A stretch of 64,000 nt of DNA from Theocolax elegans. Its lineage: Eukaryota; Arthropoda; Insecta; Hymenoptera; Cerocephalidae. Shown here in pieces: positions 32,913 to 45,796 of this stretch (the stretch's first letter is position 1; each line of letters opens with the position of its first letter). The notes beneath the pieces are model-generated. The model saw nothing but the letters and a program-made list of their open reading frames with translations. It had not been told where the DNA came from and ran no database searches. The stretch covers positions 16,356,183 to 16,420,182 of the forward strand of contig CM047431.1 of the NCBI GenBank assembly GCA_026168455.1, in the 5' to 3' direction. The position numbers and the translations under genes were made by a program.

Positions 32913-34330
32913 ATATCGGGTAAATGTGCAAGGGAAACGTGCAAATGGTGCTAATATAAATAAAATACTAACTGGGTTTGGCAGGCAGCAAAAAAACAAC
33001 CAAAAAATTTTTATGCAGTATAAATTATTTACTAACTATTATAATCGGGGAGCAACTAGGGAGAAATTAAATTTTCATTGCAATGGGTATAGCAGGACAA
33101 ACAAAATTTAATTATTATTATTTATTAGGCTATCAATAAATAATTCAAGCAAAATGTGTGTGTTAATTCAATAAGCGTTAATTGTATAATGCGGCAATAA
33201 CACAATTTTACCAAACGTGATAATAGCAAAGGGATCATGAAATAGCATTAATATGTAGTATATATAGCCAAAGGAAATTAATATGCTAAAAAAAAAATTA
33301 TAAATTATGCTTAAAGCAGCTTGAGTTATTATTATAACTATAAAATGCAAGTTGGTTATCAATTTTATATGTACTACTATATAAAAAAAATAATATTCTC
33401 TTATAGAAGCATACAAAAAAATTTTATAAATATTTGGTTATTATAGCTACACGGATTAGAAGGAGCGGGAAAATAAATTATTTTTATATATTATATTAAC
33501 CAGCGTACCCAAAAAACAACTATACATAACCAATATTTCCAATCAGTATTTAAAAGAAAAAACAGAATTATATTTCCGTGCCCGTGCTCAATTTACTTGC
33601 TGAAAATGTCCGTCAAAATGTCCGACCAGCTTCTTCCGGGTGTGTGCGAGCTTTGCTGAGGGAAAGGAAAAGGATAATATGGCTGCCTTTTGCGTCGCGC
33701 ATCGACGCTTACATTGCTTAATCCGCTCGTCTTCAACTACAAAAAGAAAACTATATATAATATAATAATTAGCTGTAAGTTATATAAAAGATTTATTTAA
33801 AAACTACGGTTACACTTTATGTAGGGGTGTTATTATGCCGGGGTGGGCGCCAGCCGCGTTAATGCGCGACAAGATAACGATACACGCGGGATATCTTATT
33901 AGAATTATTACCAACCAGCTTTACAACCACCGGCCCGATACGTGGCCGGGTTTCGGGATTACCGGGGAACGCTGTAGGGGAGGAAGGGAAAGGACGAGAA
34001 GGAACGGGATGCTCGCATGCACTTTCCGCGGTACACGGTGGTACCGTCAGCAGAGAGAGGTAATTACACCAACCTTTACAGGAATCCGGGACACTTGGTC
34101 GGGAAGCTGTTACTTTTTCTCTCTCACACGCTTTGCTAACTCGTACTCGCTCTGGCTCGCACGCTGATTACTAGTTGTCATCGGGTCGACCGTCCGTAGA
34201 GCTCTGGCTGTCGGCGTGCTCGAGAGCCGCGATCGTGCCGCGCGCCTGCGCAGTACGTACTTGTACGCGGTACATCGATCTCGCATCGAGCGAGCAAGTC
34301 GATCAACGCTGTATTCAGGCTGTAGCGGTG

Positions 34331-35170
34331 ACCATGCTGTAAGCGGATGTTGACCTGGTGCAGTTCAAGTCTCGGAGATGCTGTATACTTCCTACTAGGT
34401 GACTATTATCTCGTTCCTTCTTGCGTCTTTAACTAAGTTGTACGGGGTGAGTTTTAGGTACGAACTCACCCGCCGCCGCATTGCTGCTTGGGGTCGACTC
34501 ACCCCTCTCTCCTCGACGACGTCAACCTCGATGATTGATAGCCGCTCCGTCTACGGCTCCAGGTAAATACTTTGTCGTGAGGTTTACGCAAATATACGTG
34601 CTCATTCAAGAGGTCTTCTGTACACGTTGTTTGTGTATAGCAATCTAACCTCAATCTGTCCTATGAGGTTCCTTGTACAGCTGTAGTGTCTACCTACAGC
34701 TGTACCTTAATTTCCTTTATCTTTTGCCTTCTGCATATAGCTGTGTATCCTCTTCCTTGTTCCTTACCATCTTAATGCCTATCGGTATTCATTAGTTTAT
34801 TCTTTTACAGCTGCTTACTAGTTGGCGTTGGAGGTTCTCCAGCTTACTGCCTGGATACTGCCTCTTCTCTTTTACTGCTATCCTGTGAGGCTACGGAGGG
34901 TCCTGGAGGCTTCCTGGTTATCGCCTCCCCTGGTACATCTTGCCTGCTGTGTCAGACCCGGAGGAACCCACCTGATGTGATCTGAGGTCGCCCGAAGTCC
35001 TCCACGCCAGGACCACCTTAGTATTAACTTGTGCTGTGCTTGGGATTGGGATATTAGACTGTGAGGGTAGGTAGGGTTTAGTTAATGGGCGGGTAGGTAG
35101 CTAGGCTCAATATCTATGGGTAGGTAGGTTTATCTAGGAGCTCGTATAGCTTGTACGGGTAGGTAGGTGT
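34331..35170 (+). other. GC-moderate unique region, possible non-coding exon
   Basis: Follows the second promoter-like block. A consensus-like splice donor (CCAG then GTAAATAC) lies at about 34560. No conserved reading frame is seen. A G-rich, loosely repeated GGTAGGTAG stretch occupies 35062-35170. Confidence 0.25.
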
Positions 35171-35395
35171 TCGCCAGGGGCTCGGTAGTTGGCACTTTGA
35201 CATGTGCAAAGCACATTGTCACAATCTATATACATCAAAATCTTCAAATCCAAGTTCAACATCCTCAATCCCATTGTCCAATCATAATTCAGTCAGGACT
35301 AATATATCAGTTGGTAGGAGAAATTATCGTTCTTCCAGAATTTGTTAATAATAGAAAGGCTATATTGATCTCTACGAACCATGTATTTTGTTTTT

Positions 35396-35436
35396 GCCGA
35401 CGTTTCGGACGTATTTTCCCTTTTCAAGGCTATAAA
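35396..35436 (-). ncRNA. Degenerate hammerhead-like motif of a Penelope terminal repeat
   Basis: The minus strand reads CCTTGAAAAGGG, then GTCCGAAACGTCGG. The GAAAC and flanking stem match the hammerhead ribozyme that Penelope-like elements carry, but the CUGAUGA box is not recognisable, so cleavage activity is doubtful. Confidence 0.35.
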
Positions 35437-36109
35437 AACAGATCAACGGAAAAAAACACTCTTAAAGTTATAACAGCGAATTTTCATATCACACAAAAAC
35501 CCTAATTAAAAACATAATATTTTAAAAATCTCAATAGAAAGTAAAAGAGAAAAATTCAAAAATTAATTAACAAACAAAAGAAAAATTAATACTAAAAACA
35601 AAGAGATAATTACATATTTCACACTCGTAAACCCTCATATCAACATATTTGAACGAGGACCTCCCCGAAGGGAGTCCTTTACAATAGTGAAACTTATATC
35701 AATATCTCGCCATCGTCTAACCTCCGACAATATATTCATACACACCTATATATATGCGCACATATATACATATAATACATACATGCATACACGCACAACA
35801 CATATGTGTAACGTATCAAACTAATTTAAGTATATAAATCGCAGAGAGCAAAACATATTGCGGGGCCAAACTAGTCGAGATTTCTCCCGTGTATCAGTAA
35901 ACCATGCGCCGCGAAGAAGTGGTAAATCCAACTTTCTATGTCGAGGCTTGCTGGGATTCCTCCGGCAGCTCGGAAAACGTGCCACCTCCGCGCACCACAT
36001 AGTTCCCCGATACTGAGAGACTGAAGACATTAAGCGGACGACCGAGTGAAAGAGTTATCACCGGATCTCAATGCACTAGGCCGCCCACGCACGCAACATT
36101 TTAACACTA

Positions 36110-36900
36110 TCAAGCGTTACTCTGTATATATTTTTGAAAAAAATTTACGTGTTCGATGCGGTTTAACGTGCCGTCATGTATGTAGATATTCATCATTTCT
36201 GAGAACATACATTTTTTAAAATTATTTTCAATGTCCATGATACATGTTTTATTAAAATCAATATTATGTCCTGTGTTAATTGTGTGGACCGCGAAAGCGG
36301 ATCTGTCATTTTTATTTTTTACGTCATATTTATGTTCTCTGATACGGGATTTAAGCTTACGCTTGCTTGTGCCTATGTATAACGCTGGGCAATCCCTACA
36401 TGGTATCCTGTATACAATATTACAAATTTTATTTTTTACAGTTTTGTCTTTACCCAATTTAATAATTTTGTTAAATTTATTAATAGTGCGATTAATCAAT
36501 AGAAATTCATGTTTCTTAATAAATGCATTCAATTTCGGGGTTAGTCCTTTAATGAATGGTAAAACAAGTCTTGGTTTCCGAATTCGATTTCTGTTTATTA
36601 AATTATTATTGATATTAGTATTAATGTTATTATTTATGTGTGCAATTCTTTTGGTTACATATTTTTGAATAAATTCATGTGGGTAATTATTATTTAGCAA
36701 GAAGTTTGTTATTATTTTAATATTTTGTTCGTGGATAATTTACTTAATGCTTTATCAAAGGCATAAGTAGGACTGTTTAAAGCAGATACTATAATGCGAA
36801 TAGGGAAATTTTCTTTGTGAATTTTAATTAGATCATAAGCTTTTGGTGTATTTGTGTTTTCTAAATTTAATTTAATGTTATCAAAACTATTTTCGAAACT
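36110..36900 (-). pseudogene. Penelope-like protein: RT N-terminal piece fused to GIY-YIG endonuclease
   Basis: The open part (36700-36110, 196 codons) ends with a GIY-YIG nuclease domain of the Penelope type: IVYRIPCRDCPALYIGTSKR (with the CxxC insertion typical of these elements), then LKSRIREHKYDV and HTINTGHNIDF. Upstream, 36900-36720 encodes an RT segment near the palm (LIKIHKENFPIRIIVSALNSPTYAF). Motifs A to E of RT that should lie between are missing. The nuclease would nick target DNA for priming, and lacking an RT core this copy could only move in trans. Confidence 0.8.
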
Positions 36901-37200
36901 ATTAATTTAAGAATGAAAATAGTTTTGACAACATTAAATTAAATTTAGAAAACACAAACATACGAAAAGCTTATGGTCTAATTAAGATACACAAAGAAAA
37001 TTTCCCTATTCGTATTATAGTATCTGCTTTTAACAGTCTTACTTATGCCTTTGATAAAGCATTAAGTAAATTATCCACGAACAAAATATTAAAATAATAA
37101 CAAACTTCTTGCTAAATAATAATTACCCACATGAATTTATTCAAAAATATGTAACCAAAAGAATTGCACACATAAATAATAACATTAATACTAATAAATT
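36615..37200. repeat. Penelope inverted repeat (head-to-head arms)
   Basis: Arms of about 290 bp (36615-36900 and about 36910-37200) are inverted copies of the same Penelope sequence, with a spacer of about 10 bp. Head-to-head copies are common for Penelope-like elements. Confidence 0.8.
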
Positions 37201-38030
37201 ATTCAACAAATATATCCCAAAACCAGAATCAAACTTAAAAAATAGTACAGAATTATAAATAATTTTAGACAATTTGAGTGTTCCCTCTAATTATAGATTT
37301 GTTTCTTTTGATGTAGTCTCCCTCTTCTCAAATTTACCTACAAATATAATATTAAAAGCAATATCGAAAAAATGGAAGTTCTGGAAAAATAACATTCCCC
37401 TTGTTAAGGTTGAATTTATGGAAGGGATAGAACAACTCTTGGACTCAACTTTTTTACCATTTAATAACAAAACTTATAATGGTATATATATAAATAATGG
37501 TAGCTCCTATGGGTTTTTGTACCAGCCCATGGTTTGCTGATATGGTTTTAGAAGCTTTGGAAATCTCAAGTCTTAGTAAATTTAAGAATGATATAATATT
37601 GTATAAAAGATATGTAGACGACACTTTATTAATAATTATTAAATTATAATAATTATTAATTATTATTATTTAATTATAATTAAAGAAGAAAAAATTGATG
37701 AGGCTCTAAACAAGTTTAATAACTTTTGTGACCCTCTTAAATTTACAATGGAACTAGAGTCGGATGGTAGATTGTCTTTTCTTGACTTATATATTTATAG
37801 ATACAACGATACTACGCCTATAACCAATTGGTATAGAAAAAATTTAGCCTCAGGTCGTTATCTTAATTTTCACTCACACCCCCCACAATCTCAAAAACTA
37901 GCAATGGTTTACAATCTGGTTGATAAGGCGATTTCACTATCTGATTCTATTTTTCACGAAGAAAATATTAAAATAATAACAAACTTCTTACTAAATAATA
38001 ATAAACTTCATAAAAAGTTTCTGCAATAGA
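36910..38030 (+). pseudogene. Penelope-like reverse transcriptase, rearranged
   Basis: Plus-strand RT in pieces: upstream KAYGLIKIHKENFPIRII, then a misplaced linker segment, then NYRFVSFDVVSLFSNLP (motif A, at about 37280-37330), a Gly-Ser motif B near 37500 with a frameshift, YKRYVDDTLL (YVDD intact, about 37605-37635), and the C-terminal thumb-like frame 37748-38029 (RLSFLDLYIYRYND, NWYRKNLASGRYLNFHSHPP). An AT microsatellite interrupts it after YVDD. It is not functional as it stands. Confidence 0.8.
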
Positions 38031-39255
38031 AAGTACTGAAATCAAACCGATATAATCGACAAGTATTTTTTACCATACCATACATTGCATTTTTTTTAAT
38101 TAAACTTATATATATATTGCTTAAACTCTATAAAAAGTTTAATTAATTTCCATAAAACTGATAAAAAGAAAATTTCTTTTTTTTTATTCTCTTTAAATAA
38201 ACAATGTATATCATTCCCGTGCTTTACATTAGTAGATACACAATTTTATAGAATAATAATAAATCATTTGTGCAAAATTAATTTTTGCATAACTAATAAA
38301 AAGTAATTTCTCTCTTTTTTATGCTCTTTAAATAAAATAATACTTGCAATACCAAAATTTTCCAGATTTTTAAATTGATTATTTAAAATTACAATGTTTG
38401 CGTTGAAAGTTTATGATTTATTTACTAATAATTAGCATCTAAAAAATGTTTACTCAATTATTATTATTTAATTATAATTAAAGAAGAAAAAATTGATGAG
38501 GCTCTAAACAAGTTTAATAACTTTTGTGACCCTCTTAAATTTACAATGGAACTAGAGTCGGATGGTAGATTGTCTTTTCTTGACTTATATATTTATAGAT
38601 ACAACGATACTACGCCTATAACCAATTGGTATAGAAAAAATTTAGCCTCAGGTCGTTATCTTAATTTTCACTCACACCCCCCACAATCTCAAAAACTAGC
38701 AATGGTTTACAATCTGGTTGATAAGGCGATTTCACTATCTGATTCTATTTTTCACGAAGAAAATATTAAAATAATAACAAACTTCTTACTAAATAATAAT
38801 AAACTTCATAAAAAGTTTCTGCAATAGAAAGTACTGAAATCAAACCGATATAATCGACAAGTATTTTTTACCATACCATACATTGCATTTTTTTTAATTA
38901 AACTTATATATATATTGCTTAAACTCTATAAAAAGTTTTAATTAATTTCCATAAAACTGATAAAAAGAAAATTTCTTTTTTTTTATTCTCTTTAAATAAA
39001 CAATGTATATCATTCCCGTGCTTTACATTAGTAGATACACAATTTTATAGAATAATAATAAATCATTTGTGCAAAATTAATTTTTGCATAACTAATAAAA
39101 AGTAATTTCTCTCTTTTTTATGCTCTTTAAATAAAATAATACTTGCAATACCAAAATTTTCCAGATTTTTAAATTGATTATTTAAAATTACAATGTTTGC
39201 GTTGAAAGTTTATGATTTATTTACTAATAATTAGCATCTAAAAAATGTTTACTCA
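37660..39255 (+). repeat. 798-bp tandem duplication of the Penelope 3' RT part
   Basis: The segment 37660-38457 repeats almost without change as 38458-39255. The 93-codon frame appears identically at 37748-38029 and 38546-38827. One T is added in copy 2. Confidence 0.95.
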
Positions 39256-39362
39256 ATTATTATTAAAAAAATGATTATTTCTTAAAAAATGAAAAGCTAT
39301 GCCCTTGCTTTTGTTTTAAACTACCTGTATGAATTTTTTTAGATTTTTATTTAATATATTAA

Positions 39363-40743
39363 CTAGCAACAGATACCTCGCTCGCTACCGCTCACTCGGT
39401 TGTATTTTGATCGTGCTTATTTTAGATGAGTATATGTAAAATAGTTACACAGCCTTTTTTCTTTAAAGTTAAATGTGACATTTTTATGTTCATTTTTTAA
39501 ATGAAAAACATTACATTTTTTAAATAATTAGTAAACCAATTGGGTTTATCAAGGCAGAAATTCCATTTTTATAGATACACCAAATTCGCTGTGTAAAGTT
39601 GAAGTTTATATGCATATAAATTTAAATTTTCTTGGATTAAAGCCCTTCGACAACTTTTATCCTGCAAGGAGTTTTTTGTATTTGCACCTGTTTTAAGCCT
39701 ATTTTTGATAATATTTTAATATTTTACTTAATGAATGTGTTAAAAATCATCAAAAAAGAATATTTTTTATAATATATTTTATAAACATGCCATTTCACAT
39801 AATATTTTATAAAAATTACAAAAATATTTTTATAACCGTACTCTACCCTTAACACCAACAATGATAATTTGCGCATTGCGAAGAGGGTTATGGTATAATT
39901 AATGTGGTGCCTACCAAAGTTTTAAAATTAATCAAAATTTCTTTAAAATAACATGTAACTACTATTGTACAGACGATTGAAAAGAGTGTGAGAACTCGAT
40001 ATATTTTGTGTCGACTTTCCAATATTTTGGTTTTTTAAAAGAGGTTATAGATTAAAAAAAACATCAAAGACAGAACTGAAAATAAAGTTCAACTGAAAAC
40101 TTGATCATCTAATGACTATCAATTATTTCGTGACATTCAAAGAATCCGTCAAATGTCAATCATTCGTAAGATTTCGACTCCATTTTCATCATTATTGCAG
40201 GGATCCTTTATAGTATATGAGCGGGCAATCGTTTCACAAAGGCGTCTCGAATCTTGATCTCGCGTAGACGAGTTGAAAAGATGTGAGAACTCCATATGTT
40301 TTGTGTCGACTTTCCAATGTTTTCGTTTTATTTGATAATTTTAAATAACTATTTATACATTATTGGATGAGAGTTAGGGTCTTGGATAGTGTATTTGATG
40401 AAAACCTGATGTCGTTTCTGCAGACCAAGACATGTTGTACTGAAGTCATTTAGATTTTTCGTGTATAGTTATAACACACGCTCCGTAAAATATATTTATG
40501 CTTCCAGCGTTAGCCAACATATGAATATTGTATTCGACTCTTACGGCGAGGATGTGCTGGTAAGGTATACATTTCAAGAATCATATATTTTTTCAATGCA
40601 TGATCCATTTAATATTAACATAATAAGGGCTCTGTAACAGTGTAAGTTAAGGAAAGAAAAGTATACTGTTAAATTTTGACGCTAATAATGATAGAATTAA
40701 ATACAAAAAGAAAATAAATATGACAAAGAGTAAAAAAAGTGTA

Positions 40744-40781
<38 letters not shown>

Positions 40782-42143
40782 GTCTGTGTAAAAATAATTA
40801 TTATAGGTTATTATAAAGAAGGTGTGTGTGCGTGTGTTCAGAAAGAAAGTGAAATATGTCCATATATTTAATATATTTAAAATGCACACACATAAAATAA
40901 TTTCCATTTGGGGGGATATCGTAATTTTAAATAAATTGATGTAATATAATGTGTTTACAGAATACATAAAATATAAGCATGTTATATACTCTCATAAATT
41001 ATATTTTTCTTTAATGGCGGTGGTAACATTTTTTATAAAGTGGTATATAATACTGTCGTTGTGTTATATATGGTTTTAGTTTGTATGTGAATGTAGTATT
41101 ATTTCAAAGTGATGGTTTTTATAATGCATATTTAAAAATTTTGGTATTTAATAGAATCTGTATAGTAATTGTTATTATAAAATTGAGTGTTATGAAAATC
41201 ATTTTTTACGCACGTTGGGTGAGTGATTGTATCTAAATGGCGGCTCTGTCGAAATATTTTATACATGATATATGCAAATATAATTCTAATTGTAAAATTT
41301 TAACAAATTTAAGTTTTTAAATAATAATTTTAAATACCTGTTTATACGTTATTATAAGAATTAAACTTTCGGTCGTTGTATTTTGGGAAACTCTGATTCT
41401 TTTTTGAAGTCTGTAAGTTTTGTCGAACGGCAGGCTATTATCAATTATTTTGCATATTTATTTTAATGATTCAGTAGTAGTAATATTTCAATGGATTTTT
41501 CTTATATTTCATTTTTTTATTTATTATAACTAATGTAATGATTTGTCATTTACAATATGATATGTTGCAGCCGATTTTCAATTGTATTTTAATGATTTTC
41601 AGCGCAAACAATTATTAATTATTTTGCATATTCACTTTAATCATTCAATAGTTGTAATATTTTAATGTTTTTTTTCATACTTCCATTTTTATTTATTTAT
41701 AAAATTTATATAAAATGTGTATAAATTTTCGTCTACACATTTACAATACTTTTTTAAACACTATATTGTTAGTGTAAATTTTGTGTTTATTTTTTAATGT
41801 ATCATTTTCTATTTTTGCATTGTTTAACAGTAATATTTTTAAATTTTTTCTACTTTTAGCTCTTGAAAGGGCTACGTATAATTGACCATGGCTAAAAATT
41901 GGAGATGGTAAATAGATACCAACTTGTTTGTATGACTGTCCTTGTGATTTGTTAATAGTCATTGCAAAATCTAATCGAATGGGAAATTGTTTTCTGCGCA
42001 TGTTGAATGGTATATCTTCTTTAGATGGTGACAAAGTGATTCTTGGTATTAAAACTAATTTTCCAATTTTTTTCCGCTTATAATTTCTGCTTGAATTAAA
42101 TGTTTCATAAGTTTTGTTACTAATAATCTTGTTCCATTACTAA
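39363..42143 (-). mobile_element. Helitron, helicase C-terminus to putative 3' end
   Basis: A helicase fragment lies at 41741-42143. About 2.4 kb farther on the minus strand, a GC-rich stretch (39378-39400) followed by CTAG (39366-39363) and T resembles a Helitron 3' end. Between them is AT-rich non-coding sequence with a repeated motif near 39975 and 40271 and a (TA)n run at 40744-40778. Whether helicase and terminus belong to one element is inference. Confidence 0.45.
41741..42143 (-). pseudogene. Helitron Pif1-like helicase, C-terminal fragment
   Basis: The main frame (42034-41741) contains [19 protein letters not shown], then [22 protein letters not shown], which are the last helicase motifs (V and VI) of Helitron Rep-Hel proteins. 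Upstream, [18 protein letters not shown] (42143-42075) is in another frame, separated at an A-run near 42066-42072. The Rep nuclease and the helicase N-terminus are absent. In intact elements the protein unwinds DNA for rolling-circle transposition. Confidence 0.85.
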
Positions 42144-42189
42144 TATAAATTTAATATTTTATAAATACTAATATTATACATACCCTAGT

Positions 42190-43235
42190 GGAAATACATT
42201 TTCGATGAAAATGCTCCAAAGTATGCTAAAAGTGGGCCAACTTGCGCCAAAAGTGGGCCGATGTTTACCAACATTGAAATATTTGGAACATTTTTCCAGT
42301 TTTGGCAAACTTTAGCCAACCTTTGGCCAATTTAGGAACATTTTGTATTGATTATGGAATAAATTTGTCAACCAGTAAAAAATTGTTTTTCACATGCAAT
42401 TTCTTAAATTAAGGCGCAAAACAAACAAAAACAAAGGGCAGCAGCATTTCAATGAATGCAGCGCTGAATAAAAATAACAAACGACAGCAGCATTCCAATT
42501 AATATTATATCAATAAAATATTATATTCCTAATGGCATTCCATACGATTAAAGTCACAAGGTATATTATAAAATTATCTAATTTTCATTTTAAATTATTA
42601 TTGTTTGAAATATAATAAGTCTTTTTGTATTTCAGTATCCTGATTAGTTTATTAAGACTATCGAAATAATCAAAAATGCAGTAGTATTTCTTAATGATTA
42701 AGTTAAAAGGTATAGTTTTGACTTTGTCAATTTATTTATAATTAATAATAAAAATGTTTTTGTTACAGATATAACATATATAATATCAATAATATGTGAC
42801 AATATGCATATTGGATATAAATCTTCTAAATGGCATTTTAAAAACAGTAATATTTATTTGAATATTTTATCTAATGTTTAATTAATTATACATTTAATAT
42901 TTAATGATATGATTTAATTTTTCTGTTAAAGATGATTTCGATGAATACTTGCTGAATTTATAAATTATATAAACAATAAAAACGATATATTGAAAAAAAT
43001 ATATCTTATGAAATATACAAGTGAATAGAGTACAATTGTAACATAATAATTGTAATTTGAAATTTTTGCAAAAATAAGTTTGTAAAATAAACAATAAAAA
43101 TTAATTTGATTTATTGTATGCTCCAGTGTTGAAATTTTATTAATTTTAATTACGTAATCAAATGTTATTTTAATTATTGTTATTAAGATAATTTTCTGGT
43201 AATAATATCGACATAGTAGTTGATATCTATTTGTT
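42190..43235. other. AT-rich intergenic DNA
   Basis: No gene recognised. A stretch with repeated TTGGCCAA-like and GTGGGCC motifs lies at 42190-42340. Confidence 0.5.
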
Positions 43236-43530
43236 TAAAAGAACTATAAGGCCCAAAATTTATAAGACCCAAAAATGTAAGGCCCAAAATTTATAAGGCC
43301 CAAAAATGTAAGGCCCAAAATTTATGAGGACAAAAATGTAAGGCTCAAAATGTAAGGCCTAAAATTGTAAAGTCCAATTAAAATAAAACTTTACAATTCC
43401 GTTGCCAATAATGTAAGGCCCAAAATTTATAAGGCCCAAAAATGTAAGGTCCAAAAAATGTAAGGTCCAAAAAATGTAAGGCCCAAAAGTGTAAAGTCCA
43501 ATTAAAATAAAACTTTGAAACTATAAAAAT
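43236..43530 (+). repeat. Degenerate AAGGCCCAAAA minisatellite
   Basis: About a dozen imperfect units of the type TAAGGCCCAAAATTTA, in two blocks, each ended by a similar CCAATTAAAATAAAACTTT segment. Confidence 0.85.
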
Positions 43531-43927
43531 GCATTTTTAAAAAACCGGAGAACCGGAGAACCGGAGACCAAAAGTCGATCCACTTTAATATAATATAAGA
43601 TTATAATATTTATGTTGGAAGTGTAGATCCGTGTAATTTGGATCTGACATTTCGTTCAGGAAAATTCAGTTAAATTAAAAAAGTTTCTTCACACACTCTC
43701 AACCCCAAAGAGTAAAAACTGAATGACTTTACTACTTTTTAAGTAACGTTAAAAATCCCAAAACAACACCTTTTAAACGACAAAACAACTAAAATTACTC
43801 TTTGAACTGTGCAAAATATAAAAATTACTCTTTACAATAGGATAAAAGGTAAAAATTGTCCTTTAAAGAAAGAAGATAGTGGAACTATTGCTCTATTGAA
43901 AAGTATAAACTAATATAATCTGAATGG

Positions 43928-44053
43928 ACTTCCCAGTTACTCGAGTTAATATTGTACTATTTATTACCAATAACTGGAGTTGTAGTGAATTTCATCATGT
44001 TTACACAATTATTAATATATATTCACTATACTGGAGTCACTGGGAAGTCTATT
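43928..44053. repeat. Short inverted-repeat element
   Basis: Begins GGACTTCCCAGTTACTCGAGT and ends with its imperfect complement near ACTGGGAAGTCT. It is about 126 bp and could be a small MITE. The surrounding 43531-44694 has no gene. Confidence 0.4.
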
Positions 44054-44663
44054 GACACTATATGCAAGCTATTTTATATATGTAAAGCTTCTATTTTACT
44101 TCATGAATATATCCTCTCAAGAGACTTTGTGTCAAACTAATAAAAGTAATACAATTTCACCATGTTTAAACAAAATCTTGTAACATGTATGCCCTATCTA
44201 CGTAACTTTTGGTTTTATCGGTTTCAACATAAAACATTTTAACAAATGCTGGATGTCCAACGTACCAAAATTTTAATTTACACATTTGTGGACTTTGTGT
44301 GACTTTGACTGCAACGTGCAAAGCATTGTATTGACAACCTTCCTATGATTATAAAAAATTTTAAAAATTAATTTTTAATCAGAATAATTCAGAAAATTTA
44401 AATTAATAAAAAATTTGTCACAATAAATGAATGTTCAATACTTGATACTTTGATATAAAACTATAACCAATCAAAATGCATGTCAACAGAGAGTACTGAG
44501 CTAACAGTAACAGTTTAATATAGCGCCCTCTCGCTGACACTTCTAAACTAAATGTCCTGCCAATCGCTGGGAACTCTGTACGCGCTCTTTAACCGGCTGG
44601 CACGCAACGCTGTCTTTCTATCTCACACATCTCCCATATCGCTATCTCTTTACGCTTTCCGTA

Positions 44664-44694
<31 letters not shown>

Positions 44695-45690
44695 GGGGTA
44701 TTCCACGTGAAGTGGTCCGATCAAAATTTTGAAATGCACCAAATTTTGGGTACAAATTGCAAATGTTTTTCAGAATACAGAAAAAAATTTTTAGGTACTG
44801 GAATCTATTTGCTCAAAAGTTATTCTAACCTCGAAAAGTGAATTTTTACATATTTTTTTCAACACCAGCTGGGTTTGCCGCTATATAACTCAAAATCTAT
44901 CAACTTTTACTATAGAACATTATACGTAACATTCGTTGCTAATTATATCTAGAATTTATTCTTCTGGGTTAGAATTTCTAATCTCAAGGTCAATGTTACA
45001 TAAACTACATGTCAATATTCAACTTGAAAAAAGTGCAAGTGCGCCACCTTCGATTTTTTCATCCAAAAGTCTAAAAGAAAGCTTGGAGCAATACCTTTCA
45101 AATGGTCTGTAGCATTTTTATGGCCTCCAATTCTGTAAAAAATTATGACAATTTAAAGAAACACGAAATTTTTTTTAAAATTTAAATGGGAATTACCATG
45201 TTATTTTTTGTGAATTTTTTGTCTTTCTTTAAACTGTCATAACTTTTTACAAAATTGGAGGCCATAAAAATGCTACAGACCATTTGAAAGGTATTGCTCC
45301 AAGCTTTCTTTTAGACTTTTGGATGAAAAAATCAAAGGTGGCGCACTTGCACTTTTTTCAAGTTGAATATTGATATGTAGTTTATGTAACATTGACCTTG
45401 AGATTAGAAATTCTAACCCAGAAGAATAAATTCTAAATATAATTAGCAACGAATGTTACATATAATGTTCTATAGTAAAAGTTGATAGATTTTGAGTTAT
45501 ATAGCGGTAAACCCAGCTGGTGTTGAAAAAAATATGGAAAAATTCACTTTTTGAGGTTAGAAAAACTTTTGAGCAAATAGATTCCAGTACTTAAAAATTT
45601 TTTTCTGTATTCTGAAAAACATTTGCAAAGTGTACCCAAAATTTGGTGCATTTAAAAATTTTGATCGGACCACTTCACGTGGAATACCGC
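44695..45690. mobile_element. Foldback element family A, near-perfect 1-kb palindrome
   Basis: Two arms of about 490 bp are inverted copies around a centre near 45192, with only scattered mismatches. The ends read GGGGTATTCCACGTGAAGTGG and its complement (CACGTGGAATACCGC). It sits inside a (TA)n microsatellite that continues on both sides. It encodes no protein. Fragments of the same family occur at 14915-15097, 16490-17010 and, more distantly, 60298-60470 and 61274-61446. Confidence 0.9.
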
Positions 45691-45796
45691 ATATATATAT
45701 ATATATATACATAGCAAGACGAAAAAGGGAAGAAACAAAAATCGAGAAAAGGAATTCAGCAAGCAATATCTTTGGCTTCGATTTTCTTAATTATGC

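Larger units (their letters stand above)
30647..34330 (+). repeat. 1.85-kb tandem duplication
   Basis: The segment 30647-32492 recurs as 32498-34330 with a period of about 1,846 bp. Differences are mostly single bases in homopolymers. It contains the integrase fragment, AT-rich sequence and a GC-rich block. Confidence 0.9.
35390..36905 (-). mobile_element. Penelope-like element with RT core deleted
   Basis: On the minus strand the element runs from RT-upstream sequence (about 36900) straight to the linker and GIY-YIG domain, and on through a 3' region to about 35390. The catalytic RT palm is missing. The deletion joins two copies of a 28-bp near-identical stretch. Confidence 0.75.

Noticed and set aside
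42180..42195. Second Helitron 3' end (CCCTAGT)
   Set aside because: No hairpin precedes it, so CTAGT alone is not enough.
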